Shown: positions 34,047 to 43,478, numbered from the stretch's first letter. The stretch: 64,000 bases of DNA from Fictibacillus aquaticus (GCF_002245695.1 NZ_NOII01000011.1:310001-374000), one strand, 5' to 3'. A program made the numbers and translations. The notes: generated from the sequence alone by a model not told the origin.

Positions 34047-34526
34047 ATGATGACAGGGATTGTACTGTCACTTATTGCAGGCGCGCTCGTCGGCTTGCAG
34101 AATATCTTCAACAGCAAAGTGAACGAACACGCGGGATCCTGGGCGACGACCGTTCTCGTCCTCGGACTCGGATTTACGGCTTCGTTCACGCTCGGTTTGA
34201 TCATGGAAGGGGCAGATTTGTTTGTGCTGGACGGGATGAAAGCGTGGTTCTGGTTCAGCGGCCTGATCGGAGTCGGCGTCGTCACATGCATCACGCAAGG
34301 TGTGCGCCGCCTCGGCCCGACGTACGCGATCTCCATTGCGTTGACGGCGCAGCTCGTTTTCGCCCTGCTTTTTGATTCCATTGGCGCGTTTGGCTTAGAG
34401 ATAGTGCCGTTTACTTTCAAGCAGCTGATTGGCGTACTCGTGATTATTGGCGGGATCTTGTTGTTCAAGCTTGGGGGCCGGAGCAAGAAGGCTAGTGTGG
34501 AGATGAAGGAGAAGAGGTTGGCTTAA
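34047..34526 (+). CDS. YdcZ-type (DUF606) membrane protein, partner
   Basis: 159 residues, about five membrane helices, starting MMTGIVLSLIAGALVGLQNI, then FNSKVNEHAGSWATT: the same G-x-Q-x-x-x-N element as the gene at 32898. The C-terminal tail is basic and charged. Together the two may form a heterodimeric carrier, with the third gene as regulator. It lies 12 bp after the Crp-like gene. Function unknown. Confidence 0.85.
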   Translation: MMTGIVLSLIAGALVGLQNIFNSKVNEHAGSWATTVLVLGLGFTASFTLGLIMEGADLFVLDGMKAWFWFSGLIGVGVVTCITQGVRRLGPTYAISIALTAQLVFALLFDSIGAFGLEIVPFTFKQLIGVLVIIGGILLFKLGGRSKKASVEMKEKRLA

Positions 34527-34609
34527 AACGATCAGATTTTTGTCTGATCTCTTAATTAGGAGACTGTTTGGTTGCGGGCGGGGTTGTTTTTGGGAAATAA
34601 CGGAATTAC

Positions 34610-34735
34610 GCCCGCGGATTGGTGTTTCGCGCCCGCGGTTTGCCTGTTGGCGGCCGCGCATCACCGTTTTGCGCCCGCGCTTCACTACTCAACGCCCGCA
34701 ATTGTGTAGAACGCGCCCTCGCCAAACTCATACCA
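34610..34735. repeat. 21-nt periodic array (GCCCGC type)
   Basis: GCCCGC or close variants start at 34610, 34631, 34652, 34673, 34694 and 34715, exactly 21 nt apart, in the 311-bp gap between the DUF606 gene and gatB. The 15 nt between blocks are not conserved. Any frame shows seven-residue repeats (for example RPRIGVS, RPRFACW, RPRITVL), but no ribosome binding site supports a protein. Confidence 0.8.
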
Positions 34736-34797
34736 ATACTAAACTTGTCCAAAAGCCCACTTTTCTCACCCGCAAACCCTCCCGCGCCCTCAAAACA

Positions 34798-34829
34798 CAC
34801 AAAAAACAACGGAACGCCCCAGCGCTCCG
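34798..34829 (-). terminator. Terminator of gatCAB
   Basis: Stem CGGAACGC / GCGCTCCG (one G-U) with a CCCA loop, followed on the minus strand by TTGTTTTTTGTG. Confidence 0.78.
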
Positions 34830-34837
34830 GTGTTTTT

Positions 34838-36271
34838 TTATCTTTTAGTAAGCTCTTCAACTAATAATTTGTTCACGATCTGAGGATTAGCCTTGCCTCG
34901 TGTCTCTTTCATCACTTGGCCAACTAGGAATCCGACTGCTTTTTCTTTTCCTGCTTTAAAATCAGCGACAGACTGCTCATTCGCATCTACGATTTTAACG
35001 ACGATCTCGCGGATCGCGCCTTCGTCAGAGATCTGAACAAGCCCCTTCGCTTTAACGATTTCTCCTGCGTCGCCGCCGTTTTCGATCAGTTCTTTGAACA
35101 CGGTTTTCGCGATTTTAGTTGAAATCGTGCCGTCTGAGATGAGTTTGATCATGCCAGCCAAGCCTTCAGCCGTTAGCGCGACTTCACTCAGCTCTTTTCC
35201 TTCGTTATTCAAGTAAGCGTTCAGCTCGCCCATGATCCAGTTGGACGCCTGTTTTGCGTCAGCACCTGTCGCAACAGCCGCTTCAAAGAAATCGGCCATC
35301 TCTATTGTCATTGTCAAAACCTTCGCGTCGTACTCAGGAATCCCGAAATCCGCCACGTAACGTGTGCGGCGTGCGTCCGGCAATTCAGGAATATCAGCGC
35401 GCACGCGGTCCATCCACGCTTGGTCAATGTCCATCGCCACTAGATCCGGCTCTGGGAAGTAACGGTAGTCATCCGACCCTTCCTTCACACGCATCAAGAT
35501 CGTTTTCTTTGAACTTTCATCAAAGCGGCGTGTCTCCTGATCGATGACTCCTCCTGCGTTCAGCACTTCAGCCTGGCGCACTTCTTCGTGTTCCAATCCT
35601 TTTAGCACGTGAGCGAACGAGTTCAAGTTCTTCAGCTCAGTTTTCGTACCGAACTCTTCTTGACCGTATGGACGGAGCGAGATGTTCGCGTCACAGCGCA
35701 GTGAGCCTTCCTCCATCTTGCAGTCGGAAACGCCTGTGTACTGGATGATGGCCTTCAATTTTTCAAGATACGCATAAGCCTCTTCCGGCGTGCGGATGTC
35801 TGGCTCAGAAACGATCTCAACAAGCGGCGTTCCTTGACGGTTCAAGTCAATCAACGAGCCGTTATCAACATGTGTCGACTTTCCAGCATCCTCTTCCATA
35901 TGGATGCGGGTGATGCCGATTTTCTTTTTCTCGCCATTAACCTCGATCTCGATCCAGCCGTGCTCGCCGATTGGCTTATCGAACTGCGATATCTGGTACG
36001 CTTTCGGGTTGTCCGGATAAAAATAGTTTTTGCGGTCGAATTTCGTTTGCGTGTTGATCTGGCAGTTAAGTGCCATCGCTGCGCGCATGGAAAACTCGAC
36101 AGCCTGCTTATTCACGACCGGCAGTACCCCTGGGTGGCCGAGGCAGATCGGGCACGTGTGCGTGTTAGCCGGCGCGCCGAATTCTGTGGAACAGCCGCAG
36201 AAAATTTTCGATTGTGTTTTTAGCTCAACGTGTACTTCTAGTCCGATAACCGTTTCAAATTGTGTCGTCAT
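34838..36271 (-). CDS. gatB: Asp-tRNA(Asn)/Glu-tRNA(Gln) amidotransferase subunit B
   Basis: 477 residues from the ATG at 36271 (AGGAGG 8 nt upstream), equal to B. subtilis GatB. N-terminal kinase-like catalytic domain with [10 protein letters not shown], a zinc-type CTEFG...[13 protein letters not shown] Cys set and the [14 protein letters not shown] segment; C-terminal helical YqeY-like tail that grips tRNA. GatB phosphorylates the mischarged Glu/Asp before amidation with ammonia from GatA. Last gene of gatCAB. Confidence 0.96.
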   Translation of the reverse strand: MTTQFETVIGLEVHVELKTQSKIFCGCSTEFGAPANTHTCPICLGHPGVLPVVNKQAVEFSMRAAMALNCQINTQTKFDRKNYFYPDNPKAYQISQFDKPIGEHGWIEIEVNGEKKKIGITRIHMEEDAGKSTHVDNGSLIDLNRQGTPLVEIVSEPDIRTPEEAYAYLEKLKAIIQYTGVSDCKMEEGSLRCDANISLRPYGQEEFGTKTELKNLNSFAHVLKGLEHEEVRQAEVLNAGGVIDQETRRFDESSKKTILMRVKEGSDDYRYFPEPDLVAMDIDQAWMDRVRADIPELPDARRTRYVADFGIPEYDAKVLTMTIEMADFFEAAVATGADAKQASNWIMGELNAYLNNEGKELSEVALTAEGLAGMIKLISDGTISTKIAKTVFKELIENGGDAGEIVKAKGLVQISDEGAIREIVVKIVDANEQSVADFKAGKEKAVGFLVGQVMKETRGKANPQIVNKLLVEELTKR

Positions 36272-36283
36272 TTTCTGCACCTC

Positions 36284-37741
36284 CTACAGCTGCGGTTTCG
36301 CTTTATGATGGTCTGTCGCCTGTTCGAACGCATGAGCGACGCGGTAAATCGTGCTTTCGTCAAAATGCTTTCCGATGATCTGAAGTCCGATCGGCAGGTT
36401 GTCACTCAATCCGCAAGGTACGGAAATCGCCGGAACGCCTGCCAGATTCACAGGAATCGTCAGGATATCGTTCGCGTACATCGTAAGCGGATCTTTCGTC
36501 TTTTCGCCGCATTTGAATGATGGCGACGGAGTTGTTGGCCCGATGATCACATCATATTTGGCAAACACATCTTCAAAGTCTTTCTTGATGAGTGTGCGGA
36601 CTTTCTGTGCTTTTTTGTAGTACGCATCATAATAGCCTGAGCTTAGCGCGAATGTTCCGAGCATGATGCGGCGCTTCACTTCCTCGCCGAACCCTTCGCT
36701 GCGCGTCTGCTTGTAAAGCTCGATCAGGCTCTCGCTGTTGTCAGACCTCAAACCGTACCGTACCCCATCAAAACGCGACAGGTTTGCAGACGCTTCTGAA
36801 GAAGACAGCAGGTAGTATGTTGCCAGTGCGTACTTGGAATGCGGCAGTGATACTTCTTCCCAAGTTGCGCCAAGGCCTTCGAGCACCTTTAGTGCTGCGA
36901 GGACTTTATCTTTCACACCTTGCTCTACGCCTTCTGCCAAGTATTCTTTTGGCACGGCGATTCTCAAGCCTTTTACGTCTGTTCCGAGTGCAGCAATGTA
37001 ATCTGGAATTTCCACGTTTGCGGATGTGGAGTCCATCTTGTCGTGTCCGGCGATCGTTTGCAGCAGGTATGCATTGTCTTCTACGCTGCGTGTAATCGGG
37101 CCGATCTGGTCAAGAGATGATGCGAACGCGACAAGTCCGAATCGGGAAACGAGGCCGTATGTAGGCTTCATTCCGACAACGCCGCAGAATGCTGCTGGCT
37201 GACGGATCGATCCGCCTGTGTCAGATCCGAGCGAGAACAATACTTCTCCTGCGGCAACAGCTGCGGCTGATGCACCTGATGAACCGCCTGGAACGCATGC
37301 AAGATCCCAAGGGTTTTTAGTAGCAAAAAAGCCGGAGTTTTCGTTCGATGAACCCATCGCGAACTCGTCCATGTTCAGTTTACCGATGTTTACTGAGTCT
37401 GCAGCATGTAGCTTTTGTACGACCGTCGCGTCATAAACTGGGTCAAAGTTTGCGAGGATCTTACTCGCACAAGTTGTGCGCAGTCCTTTTGTGACCATGT
37501 TGTCCTTGATTCCGATAGGCATACCGAAAAGCAGACCGCGGTCAGCTCCGCCTGCAAGCTTTTCATCAAGCTCACGAGCATGCGCTCGCGCTCCTTCTTC
37601 ATTTAAAGTTATAAAGGATTTTACTTTATCGTCCACTTCAGCAATTCGTTTGAATGATGTTTCAACGAGATCAGTTACAGTAATTTCTTTTTTTTGCAGC
37701 AGACCGTGCAGATCTGATACTTTATGATCAAATAAAGACAT
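36284..37741 (-). CDS. gatA: Asp-tRNA(Asn)/Glu-tRNA(Gln) amidotransferase subunit A
   Basis: 485 residues from ATG 37741. Amidase-signature family: catalytic Lys in [12 protein letters not shown], cis-Ser and nucleophile Ser in [18 protein letters not shown] and [15 protein letters not shown]. It hydrolyses glutamine to supply ammonia to GatB. Identical in length to the B. subtilis protein. One exact copy of GTACCGTACCCC occurs at 36755-36766 within the codons for GVRYG, a conserved part of GatA. Confidence 0.96.
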   Translation of the reverse strand: MSLFDHKVSDLHGLLQKKEITVTDLVETSFKRIAEVDDKVKSFITLNEEGARAHARELDEKLAGGADRGLLFGMPIGIKDNMVTKGLRTTCASKILANFDPVYDATVVQKLHAADSVNIGKLNMDEFAMGSSNENSGFFATKNPWDLACVPGGSSGASAAAVAAGEVLFSLGSDTGGSIRQPAAFCGVVGMKPTYGLVSRFGLVAFASSLDQIGPITRSVEDNAYLLQTIAGHDKMDSTSANVEIPDYIAALGTDVKGLRIAVPKEYLAEGVEQGVKDKVLAALKVLEGLGATWEEVSLPHSKYALATYYLLSSSEASANLSRFDGVRYGLRSDNSESLIELYKQTRSEGFGEEVKRRIMLGTFALSSGYYDAYYKKAQKVRTLIKKDFEDVFAKYDVIIGPTTPSPSFKCGEKTKDPLTMYANDILTIPVNLAGVPAISVPCGLSDNLPIGLQIIGKHFDESTIYRVAHAFEQATDHHKAKPQL

Positions 37742-37760
37742 GTATGATTTTCTCCTCCTG

Positions 37761-38048
37761 TTAAAATGCGTTCGGTACTTTAAATTGGCCGTCCTGCTGT
37801 TCTGGCGCATTTTTCAGCGCATCTTCTCTTGAGAGAGATTCCTTTACCTTGTCTTCGCGAAGCACATTTTTCAGGTCCAGAACATGAGTTGTCGCCTCAA
37901 CGTTTTCCGTGTCGAGCTCATTCAATTCCTCAGCAAACGCAATGATTGCGTCCAGCTCACCTTGCAGCTTGACCGCTTCTTCTTCTGTTATCGCTAAACG
38001 CGCCAGATTGGCTACGTGTTTTACTTCTTCCTTTGAAATTCGAGACAC
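37761..38048 (-). CDS. gatC: Asp-tRNA(Asn)/Glu-tRNA(Gln) amidotransferase subunit C
   Basis: 95 residues, GTG start after [28 protein letters not shown] is the classic GatC opening; the protein is a helical clamp that wraps the GatA-GatB interface. First gene of gatCAB; 19 bp before gatA. Confidence 0.95.
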   Translation of the reverse strand: MSRISKEEVKHVANLARLAITEEEAVKLQGELDAIIAFAEELNELDTENVEATTHVLDLKNVLREDKVKESLSREDALKNAPEQQDGQFKVPNAF

Positions 38049-38188
38049 AGCTCGCCACCTCCATATGCAGTTCTGTACATTATACTGATGATAACAAACG
38101 GGACAACGCTAGGCAACTTGCCTTCATGTTTACACCTCTTCTGCCAGGGAATCCTAGCTTTTAGAACCTATTTTTTGGAGAATGAGGA

Positions 38189-39628
38189 ATGTTTATGGAG
38201 CGTTTGACGGTTAATGAGAAAAAAGTAGAGCAAGGGTTGCTGCAGTTTATATTCCCGTTCGCAATGAAAAAAGAGAGCAGTCATTCATTGATGTCGAAAC
38301 TCTCCAATGCGGGATATACGAGGTTTGATCTCGGAAACACCGAGCTTGAGGACTCATTTTATGGCAGTCACTCCATCTCGCACCGTGATATGGAGCATTA
38401 CTTTCTGCCGTTCATCACGAAGTTCATTTTTCCGAAGTCTGAGCAAGACCCTGGTTTTCAGCGATTTTCAAAGTCTTTGAATGTTTCAGCCGAGCTTAAA
38501 ACTCATGACGTGAGTGTTCCTTTCACTCTTTTATCTGTGGATGTTACCGTCTGTCCATTTCAGCTTGGGCTGCTCACGATCCGGACAAAAATACGTGACG
38601 GGTGCACGTATTCCGAGGCATTGGAGTTCGCATCCCGTTTCCGGGTGCTCGAGGACAGGACATCTCGTGATAAAAAATGCGAGATTCTTTTTGGCGAGAA
38701 AACATACAGCCAGGTGGATGACTTTTTATTTGAAGCGATGGTTCCAGAAATCACCCCATTTTTTGATTACGACGTGGTGAGCGATTCTCATTTCGAGACG
38801 CTTCCGTATTTTGTGGACGAGCGTATTTATGTGCAAGGGATGTTCGTGCTGGAGGAGGGTGCTGAGATTGAGTCAGCTGATTTGTTCCGTGCGGGCCAGC
38901 TGGACGGATTCGGCAGCGACGGCCAGCCTAAAGTCGGCTGCAGCAGCCGTGACTATCTGGAGCGCTATGTTGCGGACCAGTGTTATGACCGGTGGGCACC
39001 TGGCACATTTTATGTGAGCGACCAACACAGCTTTTGCTGTGTGACGAGCGAGGATAGGGAGACAACTAATGAGCTGGTACGCCAGATGTACGGCGAATAT
39101 TATTATGGTCTGCTGATCAACTTGTTTTATAAAATCGTTCTGCTGAAGTTTTCCAATGATTATTCTCGTGTAAAGCTTGAGCAGGAGGATGAGAAAATTG
39201 AGGACCTGATCCGTGCGATCAACCATTTTACCTCAAAGTATTATTTCATCGAGCTCGCCCCGCAAACACAGGGACGGGAAATCTTCACCCAGCTGCGGCA
39301 CGTATTTGGAACGCGCGCACTGTACGAAGACGTGAAGGACAACCTGGCGAGTTTGTTTCAATTTCAGGACAAGTTCTCGTCGAAGCGCGACAGCCACCTG
39401 CTCACAATTCTCACCCTTTATACGGTTGTCGGCGGCATTTATGGGATGAACCAGGTAATCGAGGATTTGAAAGGAAACATTGACTGGAGCAAAATGAGCT
39501 CGTACTCGCTGTTTCAGTACATCGCATTGTTTGTAACCTTCACCGGCCTGTTCGTTGGCGGAGTGATGACCGTTGCGAGTCTTGTGAAATGGTATAAAGA
39601 GAAGCAGCGGCAGAAGAAGGCGGTGTGA
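38189..39628 (+). CDS. Two-span membrane protein with CorA-like C-terminus
   Basis: 479 residues. A large soluble N-terminal region (about 1-400) is followed by two membrane helices near the C-terminus: TLYTVVGGIYGMNQVIED, with a GMN tripeptide at its end, and YIALFVTFTGLFVGGVMTVA, then a basic tail KWYKEKQRQKKAV. This two-helix, GMN-at-loop, basic-tail layout is that of CorA/ZntB metal channels, and a long helix precedes it (QEDEKIEDLIRAINHFTSKY). The N-terminal domain is not one I recognise. Divergent from gatC; monocistronic. Confidence 0.7.
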   Translation: MFMERLTVNEKKVEQGLLQFIFPFAMKKESSHSLMSKLSNAGYTRFDLGNTELEDSFYGSHSISHRDMEHYFLPFITKFIFPKSEQDPGFQRFSKSLNVSAELKTHDVSVPFTLLSVDVTVCPFQLGLLTIRTKIRDGCTYSEALEFASRFRVLEDRTSRDKKCEILFGEKTYSQVDDFLFEAMVPEITPFFDYDVVSDSHFETLPYFVDERIYVQGMFVLEEGAEIESADLFRAGQLDGFGSDGQPKVGCSSRDYLERYVADQCYDRWAPGTFYVSDQHSFCCVTSEDRETTNELVRQMYGEYYYGLLINLFYKIVLLKFSNDYSRVKLEQEDEKIEDLIRAINHFTSKYYFIELAPQTQGREIFTQLRHVFGTRALYEDVKDNLASLFQFQDKFSSKRDSHLLTILTLYTVVGGIYGMNQVIEDLKGNIDWSKMSSYSLFQYIALFVTFTGLFVGGVMTVASLVKWYKEKQRQKKAV

Positions 39629-39648
39629 AGGCGGCGAGGTGGCGGTTT

Positions 39649-39748
39649 GTCCACAAATTTGGATTTTTGCCCGTGAATTATGAATCTCGCCTGCAAATTT
39701 TATTTTTTGCCCGCAAATCGGAAATTTTGCCCGTAAACTAATTTCAAA
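39649..39748. repeat. 20-nt periodic array (GCCCGC/T type)
   Basis: GTCCAC, GCCCGT, GCCTGC, GCCCGC and GCCCGT start at 39649, 39669, 39689, 39709 and 39729, exactly 20 nt apart, with A/T-rich fillers. Located 20 bp after the stop of the CorA-like gene. Confidence 0.8.
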
Positions 39749-39760
39749 TCCATATCATAC

Positions 39761-39785
39761 AAAAAAACCGCCATCTGGCGGTTTT
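39761..39785. terminator. Bidirectional terminator
   Basis: Stem AAAACCGCC / GGCGGTTTT with an ATCT loop between the CorA-like gene and cytidine deaminase. Confidence 0.85.
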
Positions 39786-39792
39786 CTGATTA

Positions 39793-40227
39793 TTAGCTTC
39801 TCTTATATTTCAGCGGCAGCAGCTCGGAAACGTGGCAGGAGATGTTCTCCCCTTCGTTTCCAGGCAAAATAACGTTCATATTCGGGCCATAGTCGCTGAT
39901 CAGCTCGCGGCACATACCGCACGGCGAAACAACCTTGATTTCCGTACCCTCTTGCTCATCATACGGGTGCCTTACAGCGACAATCGAGTCAAAGTCTTTA
40001 TAGCCTTCAGAGATGGCTTTCCCGATAACCATTGCCTCAGCGCACACCGTTACTCTGCCTATGTAAGCTTCAACGTGTACTGCAGTAAAAATTTCGCCGC
40101 TCTTCGTACGGAGCGCAGCCCCGACATGATGACGGTCCTGCTCATACAGGCGGATGATCGTTTCTGTTGCCGCGTCAATGAGTTCAACATCTTTTTCTGA
40201 TAATGCCTTGTTTAATGCCGTGTTCAT
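39793..40227 (-). CDS. Cytidine deaminase family protein
   Basis: 144 residues. Zinc-site motifs of the CDA fold are present: VTVCAEAMVIGKA (Cys-Ala-Glu) and SPCGMCREL (PCxxC). The pattern HVEAYIGRVTVCAEA differs from B. subtilis Cdd (which reads NIENA..CAE) and resembles the branch near blasticidin-S deaminase, so it may be a second paralogue and not housekeeping cdd. Deaminates cytidine or a related nucleoside. Monocistronic; AGGGGGAG before the ATG. Confidence 0.83.
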   Translation of the reverse strand: MNTALNKALSEKDVELIDAATETIIRLYEQDRHHVGAALRTKSGEIFTAVHVEAYIGRVTVCAEAMVIGKAISEGYKDFDSIVAVRHPYDEQEGTEIKVVSPCGMCRELISDYGPNMNVILPGNEGENISCHVSELLPLKYKRS

Positions 40228-40302
40228 TTAAACTCCCCCTTTTCCACTATTTTACTATGGAATTCAGTTGGGAGCACCAAATAAAGGCTTGGGAAAAAGC
40301 TT

Positions 40303-40370
40303 TGGGGTACGGTACTTTTTTGAAGCATCGCTGATATACCAGGCAGCGCGCAAAAAAGTACCGTACCCCA
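40303..40370. repeat. GGGGTACGGTAC-family inverted repeat, copy B
   Basis: Two perfect 20-bp arms, TGGGGTACGGTACTTTTTTG (40303-40322) and its complement (40351-40370), around a 28-nt loop. It starts 5 bp past the stop of the DUF3905 gene on the minus strand, where it could act as a terminator. Confidence 0.88.
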
Positions 40371-40375
40371 CACAC

Positions 40376-40711
40376 TTAATCCTTACGATAGCTCGAATCT
40401 TTCGTAGGATGAGTAAACTGTTCGCCTTTTGGCGGGGCTTTTTTCTCGATGATGTCCCGGTTTTCTTCTGTATTCCAGCCGATGTCGTTGGTGGGGTGCA
40501 CCCACTGATCGCCAGCCATAATCTCTGGATCAGTGTCTGTGCTCCAGTTGTTAAGCGGTGAGTTCGGTGAATCATAGAAGCTGTCTCCGATCACTACGCC
40601 ATGTTCATTTGTAAACGGCGGCTGCATCTTCATTCCTGTCCCTTTGAAATCAGGTGAGCTGATCTGATGCGGCAACGTCTCGTCTAGGGACTTTTTATCC
40701 TTTTCTGTCAT
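40376..40711 (-). CDS. DUF3905-family protein
   Basis: 111 residues, hydrophilic, Pro/Asn/Asp-rich. The core MAGDQWVHPTNDIGWNTEEN and the segment GVVIGDSFYDSPNSPLNNW match the DUF3905 pattern as I recall it from spore-forming Bacillaceae. No signal peptide, no membrane span. Restriction to spore-formers suggests a sporulation role, but that is inference. AGGAGGAAGC precedes the ATG. Confidence 0.75.
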   Translation of the reverse strand: MTEKDKKSLDETLPHQISSPDFKGTGMKMQPPFTNEHGVVIGDSFYDSPNSPLNNWSTDTDPEIMAGDQWVHPTNDIGWNTEENRDIIEKKAPPKGEQFTHPTKDSSYRKD

Positions 40712-40794
40712 GCTTCTTCCTCCTAAATATATTGCTGTTTACCTTAATTTGTCCTTATTTGGAGTCAGCATGTAAGAAAGGAACAGGATATTTG

Positions 40795-40835
40795 TTAGCC
40801 GGGGTCCGGTACAATGGGTACCGGACCCCGGCTAA
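40795..40835. repeat. GGGGTCCGGTAC-family inverted repeat, copy C
   Basis: Perfect 18-bp arms TTAGCCGGGGTCCGGTAC (40795-40812) and complement (40818-40835) with a 5-nt AATGG loop. Lies 83 bp upstream of the DUF3905 start and just downstream of the rocA terminator. Confidence 0.88.
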
Positions 40836-40840
40836 TACTA

Positions 40841-40881
40841 CAAAAAAAGACCTCCCCGAGCTCAAGCCCGGGAAGGCCTTT
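40841..40881 (-). terminator. Terminator of the RocA-type dehydrogenase gene
   Basis: Stem AAAGACCTCCCCG / CGGGAAGGCCTTT (two mismatches) with a 9-nt loop; on the minus strand followed by CTTTTTTTG. Confidence 0.8.
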
Positions 40882-40890
40882 AAATGTTTA

Positions 40891-42438
40891 TTAAAGTGTC
40901 TCTGAAGTTGTTTTAGCTTGCATGTGAAGGATCAGGTAGTCTGGTCCTCCAGCTTTTGAGTCTGTACCAGACATGTTGAATCCGCCGAATGGCTGGTATC
41001 CAACGATCGCGCCTGTACAGCCGCGGTTGATGTAGAAGTTACCTACGTGGAACTCTTCACGCGCGCGCTCGATGTGCTCGCGGTTGTTAGAAAGAAGGGC
41101 ACCAGTCAGGCCGTATTCTGTGTTGTTTGCGATTTCAAGCATGTGATCGAAGTCGCGTGCTTTGCAAACCGCTACAACTGGTCCGAAAATTTCTTCTTGC
41201 ATCAAGCGTGCTTTTTCATCAACATCAGCAAAGATTGTCGGCTGGATGAAGTAGCCTTTAGAGTCGTCGCCTTCTCCACCTGCTACTAGACGGCCTTCGC
41301 CTTTTCCGATTTCGATGTACTTCATGATCTTGTCATAAGACGCCTGGTCGATAACAGGACCCATGTAAGTGCCGACTTCTTCTGGCGATCCGACAGTCAA
41401 TTCTTTAGTCAAAGCAACAGCTTTTTCTAAAACGACATCGTATACGTCCTGGTGGATGACTGCACGTGAGCCAGCAGAACATTTCTGGCCGGAGAATCCG
41501 AACGCAGAGTAAACGATTGAGCTTGCTGCTAGGTCAAGATCAGCGTCTTTATCAACAACTACTGTATCTTTTCCGCCCATTTCAGCGATAACTCGCTTCA
41601 GCCAGATTTGGCCAGGGTGAACTTTTGCTGCGCGCTCGTAGATACGGCAGCCGACTTCGCGTGAACCTGTGAAGGATACGAAGCGAGTTTTCGGGTGGTC
41701 AACAAGATAATCACCGATTTCTGCACCGCTTCCTGGTACGAAGTTAAGAACGCCTGCAGGAAGTCCTGCTTCTTCCATGACTTCAACGAATTTCGCTGCG
41801 ATAACTGGCGTTGAGTTCGCCGGCTTTAGAAGCACTGTGTTACCAGAAACGATCGCTGCAACCGCTGTACCTGCCATGATCGCGAACGGGAAGTTGAATG
41901 GAGAGATAACGATCCCTACTCCAAGCGGGATGTAGTTGAACTTGTTGAATTCGCCTTCACGGCTGACAACTGGCTGGCCAGCTTTTAGCTTTACCGCTTG
42001 GCGTGCATAGTACTCTAGGAAGTCGATCGCTTCAGCTGTATCAGCGTCAGCTTCTTTCCACGGCTTACCTGCTTCTTTTGTTAAGTATGCTGAGAACTCA
42101 TGCTTGCGGCGGCGGATGATCGCTGCTGCACGGAACAAGATGTTCGCGCGGTGCTCAGGGTCCCACTTCTTCCAGCTTTCGAACGCTGTAAGTGCTTCCT
42201 GCATCGCTTTTTCTGCATGGTCTTGAGTTGCTTTTGAAACAGACCCGATCACTTCTTCTTTGTTTGCCGGGTTGATGGAGACGATTTTCGCGTCTGTAGT
42301 TACTTTTTCAGCACCAATAACGAGCGGGAAATCCTTCCCAAGGCTGCTGTTTACGAGGTTAAGCGCTTTCTCATACGCTTCTTTATTAGATGCAACTGAA
42401 AAATCTGTAAAAGGCTCATGCTTGTACTCACGAGTCAT
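40891..42438 (-). CDS. rocA: L-glutamate gamma-semialdehyde dehydrogenase
   Basis: 515 residues, the length of RocA/PutC-type 1-pyrroline-5-carboxylate dehydrogenases. Catalytic Cys lies in [15 protein letters not shown], the general-base Glu in [14 protein letters not shown], and the NAD site in [17 protein letters not shown]. It oxidises glutamate semialdehyde to glutamate at the end of proline and arginine breakdown. AGGAGGGG precedes the ATG. Stands alone, with no rocBC or proline dehydrogenase nearby. Confidence 0.92.
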   Translation of the reverse strand: MTREYKHEPFTDFSVASNKEAYEKALNLVNSSLGKDFPLVIGAEKVTTDAKIVSINPANKEEVIGSVSKATQDHAEKAMQEALTAFESWKKWDPEHRANILFRAAAIIRRRKHEFSAYLTKEAGKPWKEADADTAEAIDFLEYYARQAVKLKAGQPVVSREGEFNKFNYIPLGVGIVISPFNFPFAIMAGTAVAAIVSGNTVLLKPANSTPVIAAKFVEVMEEAGLPAGVLNFVPGSGAEIGDYLVDHPKTRFVSFTGSREVGCRIYERAAKVHPGQIWLKRVIAEMGGKDTVVVDKDADLDLAASSIVYSAFGFSGQKCSAGSRAVIHQDVYDVVLEKAVALTKELTVGSPEEVGTYMGPVIDQASYDKIMKYIEIGKGEGRLVAGGEGDDSKGYFIQPTIFADVDEKARLMQEEIFGPVVAVCKARDFDHMLEIANNTEYGLTGALLSNNREHIERAREEFHVGNFYINRGCTGAIVGYQPFGGFNMSGTDSKAGGPDYLILHMQAKTTSETL

Positions 42439-42569
42439 GTATATGTCCCCTCCTGATATTAAAGCGTTTTCAAAATTGGTAGAACCACGTTTATTCTACC
42501 TTAATCGTTGCATTAGTTCAAACAATGAGAAATAGTCAGAATTCTTCTTTTTTAGATGTGCTAGTACCT

Positions 42570-42597
42570 TTGTATTACACATAATAGCTGTTACAAT
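42570..42597 (+). promoter_or_regulatory. Sigma-A promoter of the RsbR-like gene
   Basis: TTGTAT-N16-TACAAT, 39 bp before the ATG at 42636; a reasonable match to TTGACA/TATAAT. Confidence 0.6.
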
Positions 42598-42635
42598 GGA
42601 AACAGTACTTAAAAACGAAGGTATGGGGCGATCAA

Positions 42636-43478
42636 ATGGATAAAGATCAGAGGTTTTATCAATTTTTAAGCGAAAATACATGGCAGCTTACTGAGGATTG
42701 GTACAATTCTCTAGACAAAAGTGATCCCACTGGTGTTTATTCCTCTAAAGACCCGAATGTTATCGAAACGCTAAAAAGGCAAAATCATGAGTTTCATTTA
42801 AATTTTGTCAGCATGTTAAAAGAGCCTGAAAAGAATTTACAGAACAGCTTTGAAAAGTGGATTATCGAAATCGCTCAGGATAAGGAGCATCTCGGGACAC
42901 CGATTCATTATATAATGCGGGAGTTTCATAACACTCAAAATCAATATTTGAATCTTGTACAAGATTTTGTCCGCCAGAATAACGGAGAGTATTCCCACGA
43001 AACAGTCGACCATTGGAACAGGATCATTATTGAAACAATCCACAAGGTCGTAACATGGTTTACACAAGAAAATTATAATTATTCTCAGACACAGCTATCT
43101 GCACAGCAGGAACTCATTTCTGAGCTTAGCTCTCCTGTCATTGCGCTTACGAAAAATGTTGCCCTGCTCCCGCTTGTCGGTGATATCGACACGCGCCGCG
43201 CTAAAATCATTTTAGAAAACACACTAGAGCAATGCATGGAAAAGCGCATCACCCACCTGCTGCTCGACCTTTCAGGTGTTGTAATGTTTGATACGATGGT
43301 CGCTCAGCAAATCTTCCTTCTGATCGATGCGCTGAACCTAATCGGCGTCAAAACGACACTGTCCGGCATCCGGCCAGAAGTCGCCCAAACAGCCGTCCAG
43401 CTCGGCATCGACTTCAGCACACTTTCAATCGTCTCCAGTCTCCAAAGAGCCATTTCCTTAAATGAATTGGTGAAATAA
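42636..43478 (+). CDS. rsbRD: RsbR-family stressosome protein (RsbRD-like)
   Basis: 280 residues, the length of B. subtilis RsbRD (YqhA). An N-terminal helical non-heme-globin-like sensor half (about 1-150) is followed by a C-terminal STAS domain (about 165-280): VIALTKNVALLPLVGDIDTR and LLLDLSGVVMFDTMVAQQI. RsbR proteins build the stressosome that holds RsbT and releases it on stress to activate sigma-B. A Ser stands at DLSGV where many paralogues have a Thr phosphosite (D-I/L-T-G-V). It is alone, away from any rsbST operon. Confidence 0.87.
   Translation: MDKDQRFYQFLSENTWQLTEDWYNSLDKSDPTGVYSSKDPNVIETLKRQNHEFHLNFVSMLKEPEKNLQNSFEKWIIEIAQDKEHLGTPIHYIMREFHNTQNQYLNLVQDFVRQNNGEYSHETVDHWNRIIIETIHKVVTWFTQENYNYSQTQLSAQQELISELSSPVIALTKNVALLPLVGDIDTRRAKIILENTLEQCMEKRITHLLLDLSGVVMFDTMVAQQIFLLIDALNLIGVKTTLSGIRPEVAQTAVQLGIDFSTLSIVSSLQRAISLNELVK

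Noticed and set aside
34540-34848. 102-aa plus-strand frame with RPR-type seven-residue repeats
   Set aside because: The repeats are a by-product of the exact 21-nt period; all frames give heptads, there is no ribosome binding site, and the frame runs through the gatB terminator.
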